Positions 1 to 10,891 of a stretch of 64,000 nucleotides of DNA are shown here, one piece after another. The DNA is taken from NCBI GenBank assembly GCA_024195585.1, contig SWBL01000088.1, forward strand, positions 62,001 to 126,000, given 5' to 3'. Position 1 is the stretch's first letter. Every line of letters begins with the position of its first letter. The notes beneath the pieces were generated by a model. The model was not told the origin of the DNA, made no database searches, and saw only the letters and a program-made list of their open reading frames with translations. The DNA comes from Aureobasidium sp. EXF-3400 (lineage: Eukaryota; Ascomycota; Dothideomycetes; Dothideales; Saccotheciaceae). The position numbers were made by a program, and so were the translations under genes.

Positions 1-678
1 TCCTGTGTTACTTCAAGTACACTCCTGCTTAGCAGTCAGCTCCATCTTCAACTAAGACCCACCTCATCCCGAGAGTCGTGGTAGCGAGTCTGGCCAGTTG
101 CCGCGTCTTCCTTGTTGAGAAGGTCAGACGAACAAGAAGGCGTTCAGCATGGTGTTCACAGGTGTATCGAATTGGCGATTTAAGACTCAAAGTCCAAGGT
201 CGAGCGACGTGGCGATGGAGAGCGCCGCGAGCTGACAAAAGTTATGAAGTGTCGCACGTTATTATGTTGAATTGCTCATTTAGTTGAAGCAATTTGATGG
301 AACCGCACCACGGGATGTGTGTAACTGTATTGGAAAAAAGGCGGACTGCCGAACTAGGAAATCCACTGGAAAAGACGCTCGAGAATCGTAAAGCTGTATA
401 ACGCGCGAGTGTCTCTGGGTTGTGTCGCCAATATAGTTGCAGAAGCATGTCTCAAGATTTCTGATTCTTTTTTTGCCGTACGACGAGCTGAAGCCGAAAA
501 GACCCGGAATAATCATCTGCTGATGCGCCCCGAACGAACCGTGAAAAGCGTGGAAGAGCGGCAAGAAGATGACGAGAAAGGTGAAGAGGTACATGATGAT
601 GGTTGGGTATAATAACCGATGGGCCGTCATGTCAAAGTGTGCTTTTTGTATTCCCCCTGGTCATTAGTAGTAGCGCTC
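1..678. other. Intergenic/flanking sequence, no gene recognised
   Basis: This is the left edge of the window up to the stop codon of the SR-type RNA-binding protein. Only short overlapping frames without recognisable domains are present. It probably contains the 3' UTR of that minus-strand gene and unassigned sequence. Confidence 0.5.
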
Positions 679-1771
679 TTAACGGCGTTCGTATCTGTCA
701 GCACCGCGCTCCTCGCCATAGGCACGACGGCCGCCAGAAGCAGCAGCGTCGGCAGCGGGAGCTGCAGGGTCAGCATAGCTAGAAGGGGCATCAGTGCGGG
801 CGCTACCACGGTCGTAGCCATATCCGCCGCGTCTGTCGTCATCACCTCCAGAAGCACCGCCGCGTCCAGCGTAGCGGTCTTCACGGCCGCCGCCGCTGCT
901 GCCTCCGTAGCCGCGAGAGCCACCGCCGTAGTCATCACGATCGCGACGGCTGTACGAGCCACGGTCCTCGTAGCGATCGTAGTCGCGACCACCACCGTAG
1001 CGGTCATCGCCGTAGCGATCGCCGCCGCCGTAGCGTCCACCACCAGATCTACCGCCGTACTCTTCACGTCTGCCGAAGCCGCGGCGGTCGTTGTAGCGGT
1101 CACCACCACCACCGAAGCGACCAGGGGGACGACGATCATCGGCTGAATCCAGAATCAGTTAAATGTGTTTGTATGTAGGGCGTGGTTGCTTACTTCTCTT
1201 GGGAGGGCCAAAGTACTTGCCGGGAGTAGGGGTTCTGGGTCTGGAGCGACGGGCCTTCTCAATGCTCAGGGTGCGGCCCTCGTAGACCTCGCCCTGGAGA
1301 CCAGACTTGGCAGCATCGGCCTGCTCGCCAGTGACCATGTTGACGAAACCGAAGCCACGCGACTCGCGGGTGTGAGGGTCGCGCATGATGCTGCAGGTCT
1401 CGACATCGCCGTACTTCTCGAACAGGCGGCGGACCTCCTCCTCGGTCAGACGGGGGTGGATGCCGGTAACGAAAAGGTTGGAGCCAGGGTTGGCGGCTTC
1501 TTCTTCGTCCTCACGGATCTGTTGGGCGGTGCTGAATTGGTTGTCAACGACATGTTGTAGATTGATGGTTGGAATGTTTGGTGACGTACCGATCATCACG
1601 GACAGCGGCAGGCGAAGCGCTACGAAGTCTGCTGTCGCCGTCGCGGTCGGGGCGAGGGGAGCGCGAGCGCTCACGAGGGTACTGAGGCTCGTCTGGATCG
1701 AGTTAGTTGTGCAATGGATGAGTTGCGAGTCAGATGTAGATACCGTCGTAGTCGCGGTTCTCGTATTCCAT
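679..1771 (-). CDS. Transformer-2-like SR RNA-binding protein (single RRM, Gly-rich tail)
   Basis: Predicted pre-mRNA splicing regulator acting in the nucleus. Four exons: 1744-1771, 1590-1692, 1194-1531 and 679-1142, with introns of 51, 58 and 51 bases; joined length 933 bases, about 310 residues. The N-terminus starts MEYENRDYDDEPQYPRE and then has an RS-type stretch (RERSRSPRP, LRSASP). One RRM follows, with RNP2-like NLFVTGI and RNP1-like RGFGFVNM, then the linker RRSRPRTPTPGKYFGPPK. The last exon is dominated by GGGDRY/GYGG/RDYDRY repeats. The RS-RRM-RGG/GY order matches Tra2-type proteins. The start was chosen because the only ATG that splices in frame to the RS region lies at 1769-1771. 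Divergent from the next gene, which starts 482 bases away. Exact family naming is inference; the RRM is certain. Confidence 0.82.
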
Positions 1772-2253
1772 TTTGACGGTGATTAGATGAAGATTGGAGA
1801 AAGAGAAATGGAATAGACAAGTTCAATGGAAAGAAACAAGGAAGGGATGGATGCGATGAAAGTCGCAAAGCGTGTGAGGAAAGGGATGGAGGATGGTCGC
1901 GCCTGCCTCAGCTTCACTCTGCTGTTTGCGCCTTCCGTCGTCTGGGCGCGTATGCAAGCTTGGACCACCCGTGCCAAGCAAGCCTTGGGGTCGACACGTG
2001 AATGGAGAAAAAAGAAAGAAAAAAGAATTGCACTGTACAGCTGCTGATGCTGTGTTTGCGCAAAAGACAAACTCGACCGGTCCATTTGGCATTTGCATGA
2101 CCACCATAGTAAGTCCATTCACTCCAGTCACTTCACTATCAACTCTGCCGATACGATGCCGATACTCGCTATGGACCCGATCTTGACCAAGATGAGGCTG
2201 ACTCCCATCAGCCGTCAACAGTATTTGCCCTATCTTTGAGATAATACGCCAAC
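1772..2253. promoter_or_regulatory. Shared divergent promoter region
   Basis: 482 bases between two divergently transcribed start codons (SR protein to the left, unknown nuclear protein to the right). No TATA box is obvious next to either start, and no coding capacity with recognisable features is seen. Confidence 0.4.
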
Positions 2254-3624
2254 ATGGCCTCGAATGGCCCCTACTACCAGCCTGTCCAGGCTCACGAACA
2301 ACCTGTTTCCGATGAGATGCGCCTGGCTCAAGGCATCCTGGACTACACGGCCTCGGCACCTCAAGCATCTATGTACCCCGAACCCAACTCGGAATACCAC
2401 CATGCTCAGCAGCTGGCCTCGGACCAGGACGTCGAAGATCATGCTCAGCTACAAGGACTCGTCGAGGCTGCCACCAGCGCTGCCGCCCAGGAACAGATTC
2501 GCCAGCGCAACCAACAGCTCCAATTTGCCCACTCGGACCAAGATCTGGCTTCTCTGCTGCGCGATCCATCTGCCAGGTTGTCGACCTCGAAGCGCAAGCG
2601 TACCAACTCTCTCGACAACGAAGATGCCGCTTCTGCAAGCGACTCTTCCAAGCGTCAAAGACATTCCGAAGACAACCGCCATCACTCTCCGCACCTCGAC
2701 GCTCGAGCTGCTGGTGTCCACTCTGCCGCCGCCTTGTTTCGACCTGCCTCCGACTCCTCCAAGAAGTACACTCGACCTCCTATGTCCAAACTCTTCACAT
2801 CACTTGAGCTGTCTCCGGAAAACTTCCTATACCTCCAGGCTGCTGCGAAGCAATACATGCTCAACTCGGACTATCCCGATCGACAGGCATGTGTAGGCAA
2901 CAGAGGCAGAGGCGACAACGAGATGGTGAAGGCTAGAATGTACCAGTGTGTGCGTGAGTTCCTCGAGGCTGAGGGTTGGGGAGAAAAGTACTTTGGCGAA
3001 AATGCGCCTCCACCAAACGATGGAGAAGCCAATGCAGCACCTCAACCACGACGCTACGTCTGGCCGCGTGACAGGGATCGAATCATCGCTCTTTGCACTC
3101 CACTCCTGCGTCGCATGGTTACCAACGAGCGCCAGAGACAGTACGCTATAGAGACACGCAAGGGCGGTAAGCCGGACAAGAATTCGCAAGACCCCACCGA
3201 CCCTCAAATCCAACATTCAGCTCAGGATCAAGAAGGTGTCTCCGACCCCACTCATGACGGGCAACCAGACCAGTACGACTCGCGTTTCGATACTGCTCCA
3301 GCTTATCACCTCTATCTCATCGCTCCCGAGTCTGGCCAACTAGTGCGAGACCGCATCTCTTTCACCATGGAAGAGGAATTCAGCTGGCAGTGGCTTGTTG
3401 ACACGCTGGTGAGCAACTGGTGTAGCGCCCTGCAGATTGTCCAACCTCCACCCGACATCGCAGCCAGCATACTCGAGCGCTTCACCATCAAAGTACTAAC
3501 TTCATCTGGTTTGACTACTGTTTCTGGTGAGGGTGAATGGCAGTTGGCTGTTCAAGACATTCATCAGACCATCTGGCTGGACAACGTTGTCAAAGTTGTT
3601 GCTGAGGGTCCCGCTACACCATGA
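2254..3624 (+). CDS. Uncharacterised fungal nuclear-type protein, 456 residues
   Basis: I do not recognise this family. It is a single exon with ATG in good context (caacATGg). The first 150 residues are Gln/Ala/Ser-rich and low in complexity, with two basic clusters that look like nuclear localisation signals (SKRKRTNS near residue 112 and SSKRQRHSE near 131). Residues about 175-320 look folded (PMSKLFTSLELSPENFLYL through DRDRIIALCTPLLRRMV), with a second conserved-looking block at about 345-455 (YHLYLIAPESGQLVRDRISF to the end). An acidic, Gln-rich linker separates them. No catalytic motif or zinc-binding pattern is visible. A role as a transcription or chromatin factor is possible but is only a guess from composition. 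Confidence 0.75.
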   Translation: MASNGPYYQPVQAHEQPVSDEMRLAQGILDYTASAPQASMYPEPNSEYHHAQQLASDQDVEDHAQLQGLVEAATSAAAQEQIRQRNQQLQFAHSDQDLASLLRDPSARLSTSKRKRTNSLDNEDAASASDSSKRQRHSEDNRHHSPHLDARAAGVHSAAALFRPASDSSKKYTRPPMSKLFTSLELSPENFLYLQAAAKQYMLNSDYPDRQACVGNRGRGDNEMVKARMYQCVREFLEAEGWGEKYFGENAPPPNDGEANAAPQPRRYVWPRDRDRIIALCTPLLRRMVTNERQRQYAIETRKGGKPDKNSQDPTDPQIQHSAQDQEGVSDPTHDGQPDQYDSRFDTAPAYHLYLIAPESGQLVRDRISFTMEEEFSWQWLVDTLVSNWCSALQIVQPPPDIAASILERFTIKVLTSSGLTTVSGEGEWQLAVQDIHQTIWLDNVVKVVAEGPATP

Positions 3625-4667
3625 GGACCTAGACCGAAGAGAAGAGATGATTGCTGAACGAAGGAAGTACTGTGAAGTGTGGGTTTAGCGATTGCAACTT
3701 GTGATAACAAGTGTCTTACTCTGCACAGCCTTGCTTGCCGTTGCACTTTTCTGTATTGTAGATGTAGTACCACAGAATAACACGAACACCTTTCATTCTA
3801 GACAAACTCACTTCAAAAAACACAAACATGAATGCTCTGTGAGATCCAAACCTAATTCGTTCAATTTCAGGTGGGGGATGATGCCGCCTGACTAAGTACG
3901 TCCTCCTTGCCATTCACGGCGACGATTATAAGAACGATCATCACTATGTGTAAAGGTATGTCAACATGGGCATCTGTAAAAACGCACAATGGTTTCGAGA
4001 CCCTGGTGAGTATCCGTCGAGAAGCGATCTACTCTCGGTTTTCTTTGGCTACATCTCTGGTTTGCAAACCATTGTGCCTTTTCATAGCGTCTAAGCCTGC
4101 ATGAGAGAGGGAAAGGAGATGCAGTAGAGGTGTGACGGTATCTCCCCTGCTCCTCGCACAAGGATTCAAGCTATAATAAGGCACAGTGCCTTCATGAGAC
4201 AGGAAGCATCCACTGAGAGTCAAAGTCATATCACAAGTCAGAACACATATTGAGATCATGGTGTAGTGGTTTTCTTTTCATTGAGGTAGTTCTCTCCTAA
4301 GCCATCATATTACAGCAATCATCTATTGATATCCAAAAAGTTTTATGAGTCCATCTGTTCGGACCGTGAGAAGAATAGAAAAAGAAGTGAAGAAGGGAAA
4401 AGCAAGGAGAGATTCATGTCGTAAAGTTTCGTGGCCTCGGTCATCATCAGTATGGTTTCTTTTTCCCAGGCAACTCCAAGGAAAGCAGACAGAAAGAGAA
4501 CAATGGAAAAACGCTGTCCTCCTGCTCCAGACCGATGATCCGAAAATGAGATTCGTAAAAAGATTCGCTTTTTTCTTCTCATCATTCATATCGTGGTGTG
4601 TTATCCTCTGCTGAGGAAATTCGTAAAAAAAAATGAAATGGGTATTAACAGCTCAAAGTGTAATGAC
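3625..4667. other. Intergenic region with a relic sequence
   Basis: About 1.04 kb between two genes that converge here. It holds no intact gene. At 4013-4087 there is a degenerate relic related to 40998-41072 (listed separately). The arms gcacaatggttt (3983-3994) and aaaccattgtgc (4067-4078) also form an imperfect inverted repeat around part of that relic. Confidence 0.6.
4013..4087 (+). pseudogene. Relic of the C-terminal end of the Cys-rich family at 40.3-41.1 kb
   Basis: This 75-base stretch aligns without gaps to 40998-41072 with 17 mismatches by my count (about 77% identity). Read in the corresponding frame it gives S.EKR..LG..W..LW..NH.AF followed by TAG; the same residues and the same TAG end the longer frame at 41072. 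Upstream in this frame there are stop codons at 3977 and 4007, so nothing functional remains. Shared frame, shared stop and absence of indels argue for common descent from a coding sequence rather than chance. Confidence 0.7.
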
Positions 4668-6992
4668 TTAGAGCATTTGGCCGGCGATGTCGCGAATCGC
4701 CCATCGCCAAGAGTCGTCAGATCGACGGCAGTCACCATTCGCTGGGAACCAGGCTTCGCATCTGCGGCGCCAGGTATACTCCTCATCACGCTGACGACGA
4801 ATGAACTCGGGACCCAGGTCGAACTCTTCGCCAACTAGCCACTCGTCACCACCGGCGGTTTGTGCGCCGTTAGGAGCAGAGGTGGGACCTTCCTTGAGGT
4901 CTTCAATGGCAGCGAAAGGATCTTCTTCGTCTTCGGTGACGCTAGGGCTGTTGTTCCTAGAATCTCCGGCACGGAGCTTAAGCCAACACATGCGACGAGG
5001 GTCAAAGACCATACCGCCAACAACCTTGATATTCTGGTTGGAATAATCGGATGCGAGCGGGGTGATGAGAGCAGGTCTTGGTGGCGACGGCGGCAAGGGT
5101 CGTGCAGTCATGTAAGAAGTCTGTTGTGCATCATGGGCGGTCGGGGTAGGGGTTGGAAGGAGCGGGCCGAGCTCGAAAGGAGCTAGACTGTTCTCATTAC
5201 CCTCCCAACGAAGGGTCTGAGGGTTGAAGGTCATGCCCTTCTCCACAATTGGCTTTCCGACATTGACGGTGCTGGGAGCGATGAGCTGAGGACGCTTGGC
5301 CTTGATCCTGGAAGCACTGGGGCTGGTATGAGGACTGCGGGCAGCGATTTGAGCCTTCCAATTGGTGCTGACAGGCATGAGCGGGCCCTCACTCTTGGGA
5401 CGGCCAGATCCTGCAGCCCTGAGGCGTGATTCGCGTGCAATACGGCTTGCTGCAGTATCGCGAAGGTAGCGCGGGGTGTTGCTCTGGTCTTGGAAACTCT
5501 TCATGGGCATGGGGCTGCGAGGTGTCACCGGGGCGGGAGTCTGCATGCGATCGGGTAAAGGAATCTTGGTAGATCCAGCAACATCGATCCTGCTCGGAAT
5601 ATTGCGAACAGACTTGGGTGCGCCCCTACCAGAGGGCTGCTTGAGATACTTGGACTCCTTGGTCGACGAGGTGGGGAGGTCATCGAAGAGGTCGAGCTCG
5701 GTTCCGTCTCCAAAATTACGCCTGCGAGAAGGCTTGGTAACAGTGCGCTTGGAGGCAGCCTCTCTTGCGAGCGCGGCTGGGGCAAGATCTGCACGACGAC
5801 CGGAGCGCGAGGGCGTGTCAGGTACGAAGCCTGAGGAAAGACGCGAGTAGGAACGCGGTGGGGGCGATTGACTGCGTTGGGGTTCGGCCTCGCGACGAAG
5901 GTGGTAGGCAGAGGTGCGCGAAGGAGGCTTGGCAGAAGTATGATGGTGTGACTGGGCTGGGGCGCCGGCTGGTAAGAATGGCACAGGCTTGACACTCTGC
6001 TGAGGGCCGCGCAGAACAGGCATAGAACGCTTGTTGCGCAAGAAATTAGAACCCGAATTAGAGGGCTGAGGACGTTGACGCGTAACAAGGGTTGCTCCAG
6101 GTTCAAAGACGGGTTCCAGACGGGAGGCTGGTTTGGACGAGGGAACAGGTCGCGGGATGCGGGTGGCAGAAGGCTTCTCGGAGAAGGTGAGGGTCGTGGT
6201 GGGAGCACGAGTCGACGACGTAGAAGAAGACTTGGTGTGTCTTTGCTGGATGTTGCGGTGGAGGGTAAGCTTGCTGGGGTCGAAGACGTTGCCTGCACCG
6301 ATGTCAAGGCCGCTCTCGAAGTCATCTTCGTCCTGGGGGCGCAAGGTAAGAGGGACATCAATCTGTTGTTGACGCTTCTTGAGCATCTTGCCCAAATCGA
6401 TGGGCCCTTCAGGGAGTTCGAGGCCACCAAAGTCGTCCTCGCTCTCGGTCATGACGCTGCCGAGACTAGGGCTCATTGCGGAGCCCAGTTGAGAGCCGGA
6501 AAAGCTTCTGTTGCGCTGGTCGCGACGCGTGCCAGCGAAGCGTATGCCCAGGCTGCCTTCGGTGAAATCATCAAAGTCGTCGTGTTCTTCTTCGTGTTCC
6601 TGGTGCGAAGGCTTGGGCAGCTTGAGCGAGAGCGGAGCGTCGTTGGCGAAGTCCAGACCATCGGCCCAGTCGTCGTCCTGGCGGGGAGGTAGTGTACGAC
6701 GAGAAGGCGCGTTTCCTAGACGTTGGATTTTACCGCTCATCAAGGCCGAAGGGGGAACATTGTTGGGGATAGGGATGCCGGCGTGGAGACGAGCAGACTG
6801 AATTGCGTTGTTGGCCGAAGAGTCGTCGTTGGGCGCCAGCATGACATGCCAGTCATCGTCGGCGGCGGCGGATTCGGAGCGGAGCGACAGGCGCGAAGAA
6901 AAATGGGTTTGCACAGTCGAGACGGAGTTGGTGAAGAGATCGCCCTGGAAGTCGACATCGTCGTCCCAGCTCTCAATGTCGGCCGCGGCCAT
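4668..6992 (-). CDS. byr4: Byr4/Bfa1-type cytokinesis regulator (two-component GAP subunit)
   Basis: Single-exon protein of 774 residues, largely disordered and basic, beginning MAAADIESWDDDVDF. Byr4 (fission yeast) and Bfa1 (budding yeast) bind the Spg1/Tem1 GTPase at spindle pole bodies and, with Cdc16/Bub2, restrain the septation initiation network. Features supporting the call are acidic N-terminal patches (DDDWADGLDF, EDDFGGLELPEGPIDLG, DEDDFESGLDIG), a long Ser/Arg/Pro-rich middle, and two C-terminal repeats of the kind G(M)xFxPxxxxW, namely KGMTFNPQTLRWEG (about residue 590) and GGMVFDPRRMCWLKL (about 665), followed by DPFAAIEDL and EEFDLGPEFI. The pair of F(D/N)P..W repeats is typical of the family. 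Divergent from the XRCC4-like gene. Confidence 0.82.
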   Translation of the reverse strand: MAAADIESWDDDVDFQGDLFTNSVSTVQTHFSSRLSLRSESAAADDDWHVMLAPNDDSSANNAIQSARLHAGIPIPNNVPPSALMSGKIQRLGNAPSRRTLPPRQDDDWADGLDFANDAPLSLKLPKPSHQEHEEEHDDFDDFTEGSLGIRFAGTRRDQRNRSFSGSQLGSAMSPSLGSVMTESEDDFGGLELPEGPIDLGKMLKKRQQQIDVPLTLRPQDEDDFESGLDIGAGNVFDPSKLTLHRNIQQRHTKSSSTSSTRAPTTTLTFSEKPSATRIPRPVPSSKPASRLEPVFEPGATLVTRQRPQPSNSGSNFLRNKRSMPVLRGPQQSVKPVPFLPAGAPAQSHHHTSAKPPSRTSAYHLRREAEPQRSQSPPPRSYSRLSSGFVPDTPSRSGRRADLAPAALAREAASKRTVTKPSRRRNFGDGTELDLFDDLPTSSTKESKYLKQPSGRGAPKSVRNIPSRIDVAGSTKIPLPDRMQTPAPVTPRSPMPMKSFQDQSNTPRYLRDTAASRIARESRLRAAGSGRPKSEGPLMPVSTNWKAQIAARSPHTSPSASRIKAKRPQLIAPSTVNVGKPIVEKGMTFNPQTLRWEGNENSLAPFELGPLLPTPTPTAHDAQQTSYMTARPLPPSPPRPALITPLASDYSNQNIKVVGGMVFDPRRMCWLKLRAGDSRNNSPSVTEDEEDPFAAIEDLKEGPTSAPNGAQTAGGDEWLVGEEFDLGPEFIRRQRDEEYTWRRRCEAWFPANGDCRRSDDSWRWAIRDIAGQML

Positions 6993-7694
6993 GGCAGGCG
7001 GTCAGTCGGCAAACGAACGACGGCGACGAGGGCGGAGAATCGGGCTGATCGAGACGGGGGAGCGAGAGACGATCGAGGCGCTGGAAGCGACAGTAATGAA
7101 GGTGCTGGCAGGAACGGGGTTGCATTGAAGACGCAGCGAGCGTGCAGCAGAAAGCAGTTTGGGCGAAGACACGACGCGGGATGGCTGGAAAGCTGTGCAA
7201 CGCCTGTCGAGATATGCAAGCCAGGGCAGGACCGACCGAGCAGCTGCCAACTGCCTGCACCCGAGCGCACAAGCCTCCAACTCCTTCCTTTTTTATTTGC
7301 TTCCGGTCTTTCCTCACGCTGTCGCCAAGAAGGGTCTACCTTGTCGCCAGCTCCGCCGCCCTAGCCTCTCTAGCCGCACGTCACAATCTCAGTAAACATT
7401 CAATATATCCCACGCGGCTTGACACCGGCTTCAGGCCTTCTACCGCAGCAGAACGCTGCCTCACATTGCTGCGGCTGTTGCCTGAAACGTCTCACTCACA
7501 CGCGTTTGCTTGCCGAAACGCTCTCCAGCAAACCGTTAAAGGTGACGAGCTCGACGTTGTCGTCGTTGTTGTTTGCATCCCGCCCGCTTCCAAACAAACG
7601 TCCCCGCCCGGCATCCAAACCCTACCCTACTCCGTCCTCCTCCCTACACCAGCCTTGACTCAAGCTAGCCACCATCAAATTTTACTCTGCCGTC
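6993..7694. promoter_or_regulatory. Shared divergent promoter (byr4-like / XRCC4-like)
   Basis: 702 bases between two divergent start codons. Frames are open on both strands but contain only low-complexity Pro/Ser/Arg translations with no recognisable domain. Likely 5' UTRs and promoters for both genes. Confidence 0.4.
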
Positions 7695-8946
7695 ATGCCA
7701 TCATTACCGGATCCCAAAGTCTTGCGTCTACCGCGGACTGACGTCGACAATGACTTCGTTCTTGTCAACATCGAACAGGCTGGGTCTGATCTGCTCGACT
7801 TGAAACTCGTCGGCACCGATGGCATTTCTCCTTTCGTCACCTACTTACGCCAAAACGATATTCACAAATTACAGGCTTCTACTTCGCAGACCGATTTGGG
7901 CAATTGGCAATCTATCCTGTCTGCCGTCTTGCTTCAATCTACTCCAAATGATCCTACTTTGGCCGGAGTAGAAGCCGTGGCCAATGCCTCTTCATCTCAA
8001 CTTACTATAACCATCCGCAACAAGATTAGTGGTATCACTGTACATTCCCGCTATACTTCCTTTTGCTCACCCTATATGCTGATATCCGTAGCAACGACTT
8101 GGCGCAATCACTCTGGACAAGGATGAAAACGAAGATATTCAGCTATACGACTGGACGGGCTTTGCTGTAACCCGAGCTGATGTACTGGCCCATCAGCTAG
8201 CAACTTTTCAATCAACTGTGACGGAGCATCAGAAGACAATTGATGACTTGACCGCGCAGTTGGATGACTTGGTCAAGGCGAAGAAGTCTCACCAAGATGA
8301 GATGCTTAGGAAGTTCGCAGCCCTGCTGAACACTAAAAAACTTAAGATCCGAGATCAGCAGCGCCTTTTGGCTCACGCCAAGGTCGACCCCGGAGCCGCA
8401 GATCAGGTCCAGCAAGCTAGATCTGGAACCGCTGGTCGCAAACCTGATTTGTCTCGTTCTAGCAAGCGTAAGATCGATGCCAGCAGTCGTGAGTCTGAAA
8501 CAGATGACGAGGACTTTGAACGGACGGATCTGGGGAACCGCGTGAACGAAGAAGATGACATGCGTCAGGAACTCGACGAGCCCCTGGATTCTGACAAATC
8601 CGACCTTGATACTGAAGATGATGATAGTGATGGTGGCTTCGCTCCAGCCCCTATGCCGTCACAATCGTCACACTCCCAAGCACGTTCTCAGGTCTCTGTG
8701 GGAACCAAAGGGAAGGCATTGGAGACAGCCAAGCCAAACGAAGCCAGGACAGCACCCATGAAGTCGCCCGAGATACAGCTACCGCCTAGAAGACAGTTGC
8801 CTTTCTCTAAGAGCAATGCTACCCCATCTTCGCAGATAAGGTCGAAGTCGTCTTCGCAGAGCCTTCCCCATTCTGCCGCCATCAGCTCTTCATCCAAGCC
8901 ACTACCAGCGATGGACGATGACGACGAGACAGATGACGAATTGTAG
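7695..8946 (+). CDS. XRCC4: XRCC4/Lif1-like non-homologous end-joining protein
   Basis: Two exons, 7695-8039 and 8092-8946, joined across a 52-base intron (CACT^GTACATTC to CCGTAG^CAACG), giving about 399 residues. XRCC4 proteins scaffold DNA ligase IV in end joining. The N-terminal 130 residues look like the XRCC4 head (FVLVNIEQAGSDLLDLKLVG, then LGAITLDKDENEDIQLYDWTGFAVT across the splice). Next is a coiled coil of about 60 residues (HQLATFQSTVTEHQKTIDDL through KSHQDEMLRKFAALLNTKKLKIRDQQ) and then a Ser/Asp-rich disordered tail ending DDDDETDDEL. The head, coil and tail order and length fit the family; sequence identity across XRCC4 homologues is usually low, so the call rests on architecture and on motifs near the coiled-coil entry. 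Confidence 0.75.
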
Positions 8947-9103
8947 AGGCCAATTGGCACGACACGTCCCTTGCTTGTGTGCTACCAATTCGAGAGACTC
9001 ACCAACATACGATACTTCAATATGTAAGCAAGTGCAGAAACTTGGTCAAGAATGAACTGCTCTGGCTTCAAGCTCTATTTACAGATTGCTACAGATTAGT
9101 GTA

Positions 9104-10067
9104 TTATCGTCCATCAGGTCCTCCATACTGCTCCCTGAATGGTAACGTGTTTGAGACTGTTGCTGGACTGCCTCCTTCCAGCGTTTGGAAAGCCACCGTT
9201 CTCGGTGTCATCGGATTTAGCACATTCGACGTTCCCGGTGCCAACGAATACTGCCACTCCGCCTGTGACCTTAACTTCTCCCATTCTTGCTCATCGAGTC
9301 GGGCCGTCTCTGGCGAGTATTCTTGTATCTCAGTCTCTTCAACGTCGGCTGCTCGGGCAAGCTTTTCTGTTTTGGTAGGCACGCAAGAGTGGAGTGAGAC
9401 AAGCAGGGTCACGGCGAAGAGGATCCTAGAACTTATGATCAGTCCTGCAACACCTCAACGTGTGTGGAGACTACTCACAAGAGACACAGCGTCACGGCAA
9501 AACTAGCTTTTGCTTGTTTGCAATACCCGATATTCTTTGGATCCGAAGCAACATTGCAACTCTTCGTGATGTACCAGGGCGCACCTTTCTGCGGGTGGTT
9601 CTTGTCGGTCATGTCGGATGCAGATTGCCCATATGCACTATACGCGTATAGGACGACCAGCAGGATGTGAATTAGGACAGAGAGTATCGGAATGAGAGCG
9701 CGCATGAAGAATAGGACAGGTTTGACGAGCATTATGAACATCGAGAGCACTGAGATGACGACGTTGTAATCGGTAATACTGGTCCACAGTTAGAGCCTGG
9801 CAATATGAAGACTCAATCGACCTTGACATACAATTGACTCCAAATTATAGGAGGACTAATCGGTCTGTGATTTGCATAGGAGTAAAGGATCTCGGTTGGC
9901 GAACTGTTGAAGCCATTGGTGTATCCATCTGCCCAGAGCCGGGTTCGATAAGTGTTTGGCTGTGCAATGGCGAAGAGGGCGAGAGCGGCCACAGTAAAGG
10001 GGAACTCTGCAGCGAAGAGGTAGAGCACAGTCTTTCGTGACCTCCATTTTCGTGCGATAAGCAGCAT
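9104..10067 (-). CDS. Four-helix membrane protein of unknown function
   Basis: Three exons, 9832-10067, 9479-9778 and 9104-9425, with two 53-base introns; joined length 858 bases, 285 residues. I recognise no functional family. Predicted helices: TVLYLFAAEFPFTVAALALF (exon 1), VVISVLSMFIMLVKPVLFF and IPILSVLIHILLVVLYAY (exon 2), and SFAVTLCLLILFAVTLLV spanning the second splice. A Cys-bearing loop (WYITKSCNVASDPKNIGYCK) sits between helices 3 and 4, suggesting a disulphide, and the tail is acidic and cytosolic-looking. The start is uncertain: 10065-10067 is the first ATG in frame, but the frame stays open upstream to about 10151 (PLVNLSERHAFTT), so an unseen 5' exon could add residues. Convergent with the XRCC4-like gene, 157 bases away. 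Confidence 0.72.
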
Positions 10068-10891
10068 TGTGGTAAAAGCGTGCCTCTCTGAGAGGTTTAC
10101 GAGCGGTGTTGGGTTGTTTGGTAGACTCGACAAACGCCCGTCGAGTAACAAGCCTCACACTTTGTCGTGGTCAAGCGCCGAGGGAAGAGGGAGGAGTCAG
10201 GAAAGAGACGCTGACCTCCCAGGGCGCGGGAGCAGACATGATTTGTACAGGTTACTGCAGTACAACCTACACGCATGATCTACATTTGTTCTCACATTAT
10301 CATCATCGTCAGCAGCGAACGGGGTAAGCTGTGTAGCCGCCCGTGGGTGTGAGCGTGGCACGTCTTGCGCTTGTTGTGCGTGCATGTCGTCCAATCATCG
10401 GGCTTGGTGAGGCGCTTGGCTGAGTTTCCTTGCATATCTATCTTACGTCCTGCTCACCGTCCAACTCTCGGGACTCTCGGCCGGTGTTCATGTCAAACCG
10501 TTCACTCGCGTCCCTTGACGTTGTTTGGCCAGGTTTGTTTCTGCTGACGAAACCTGCTGCGAAGGTACGCAAAGTCTCATGAAGGTAGGTGAAGTCGATG
10601 CGCCCCTAATCTGAAACTTGTTGCGAGAATGTATATCGCGGAATATCGCCATTTGGCCAAGCAACGGAGGGCTAGAGGCAAAAGGCTTGTTTCTGAGAGT
10701 ATTCATATCAAAGCTATAGCATAATTCATCTTACTTGTCAAGAGGAACGACCACTGTGCCTGAAAAGGAAGGTGTAATAAAATGAAGCAGGGTTGAACCC
10801 TCAACAACGCTTACTGATAAGCCGACGTCAATACCTAAACAACCGCTCGTCCTCGAACATCATTTCATCAACAACATAAAACCAAAGAATC
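10068..10891. other. Divergent intergenic region
   Basis: About 0.8 kb between the membrane-protein gene and the aldo-keto reductase. No convincing gene is present. A minus-strand ATG near 10238 opens a short frame (MSAPAPWE...) that could be a missed 5' exon of the membrane protein, but I could not find an in-phase splice. Confidence 0.4.

Noticed and set aside
619..1146. 175-codon plus-strand frame rich in Ala, Thr and Val
   Set aside because: It is the antisense of the Gly/Tyr/Arg-rich last exon of the SR protein; low-complexity mirror translation.
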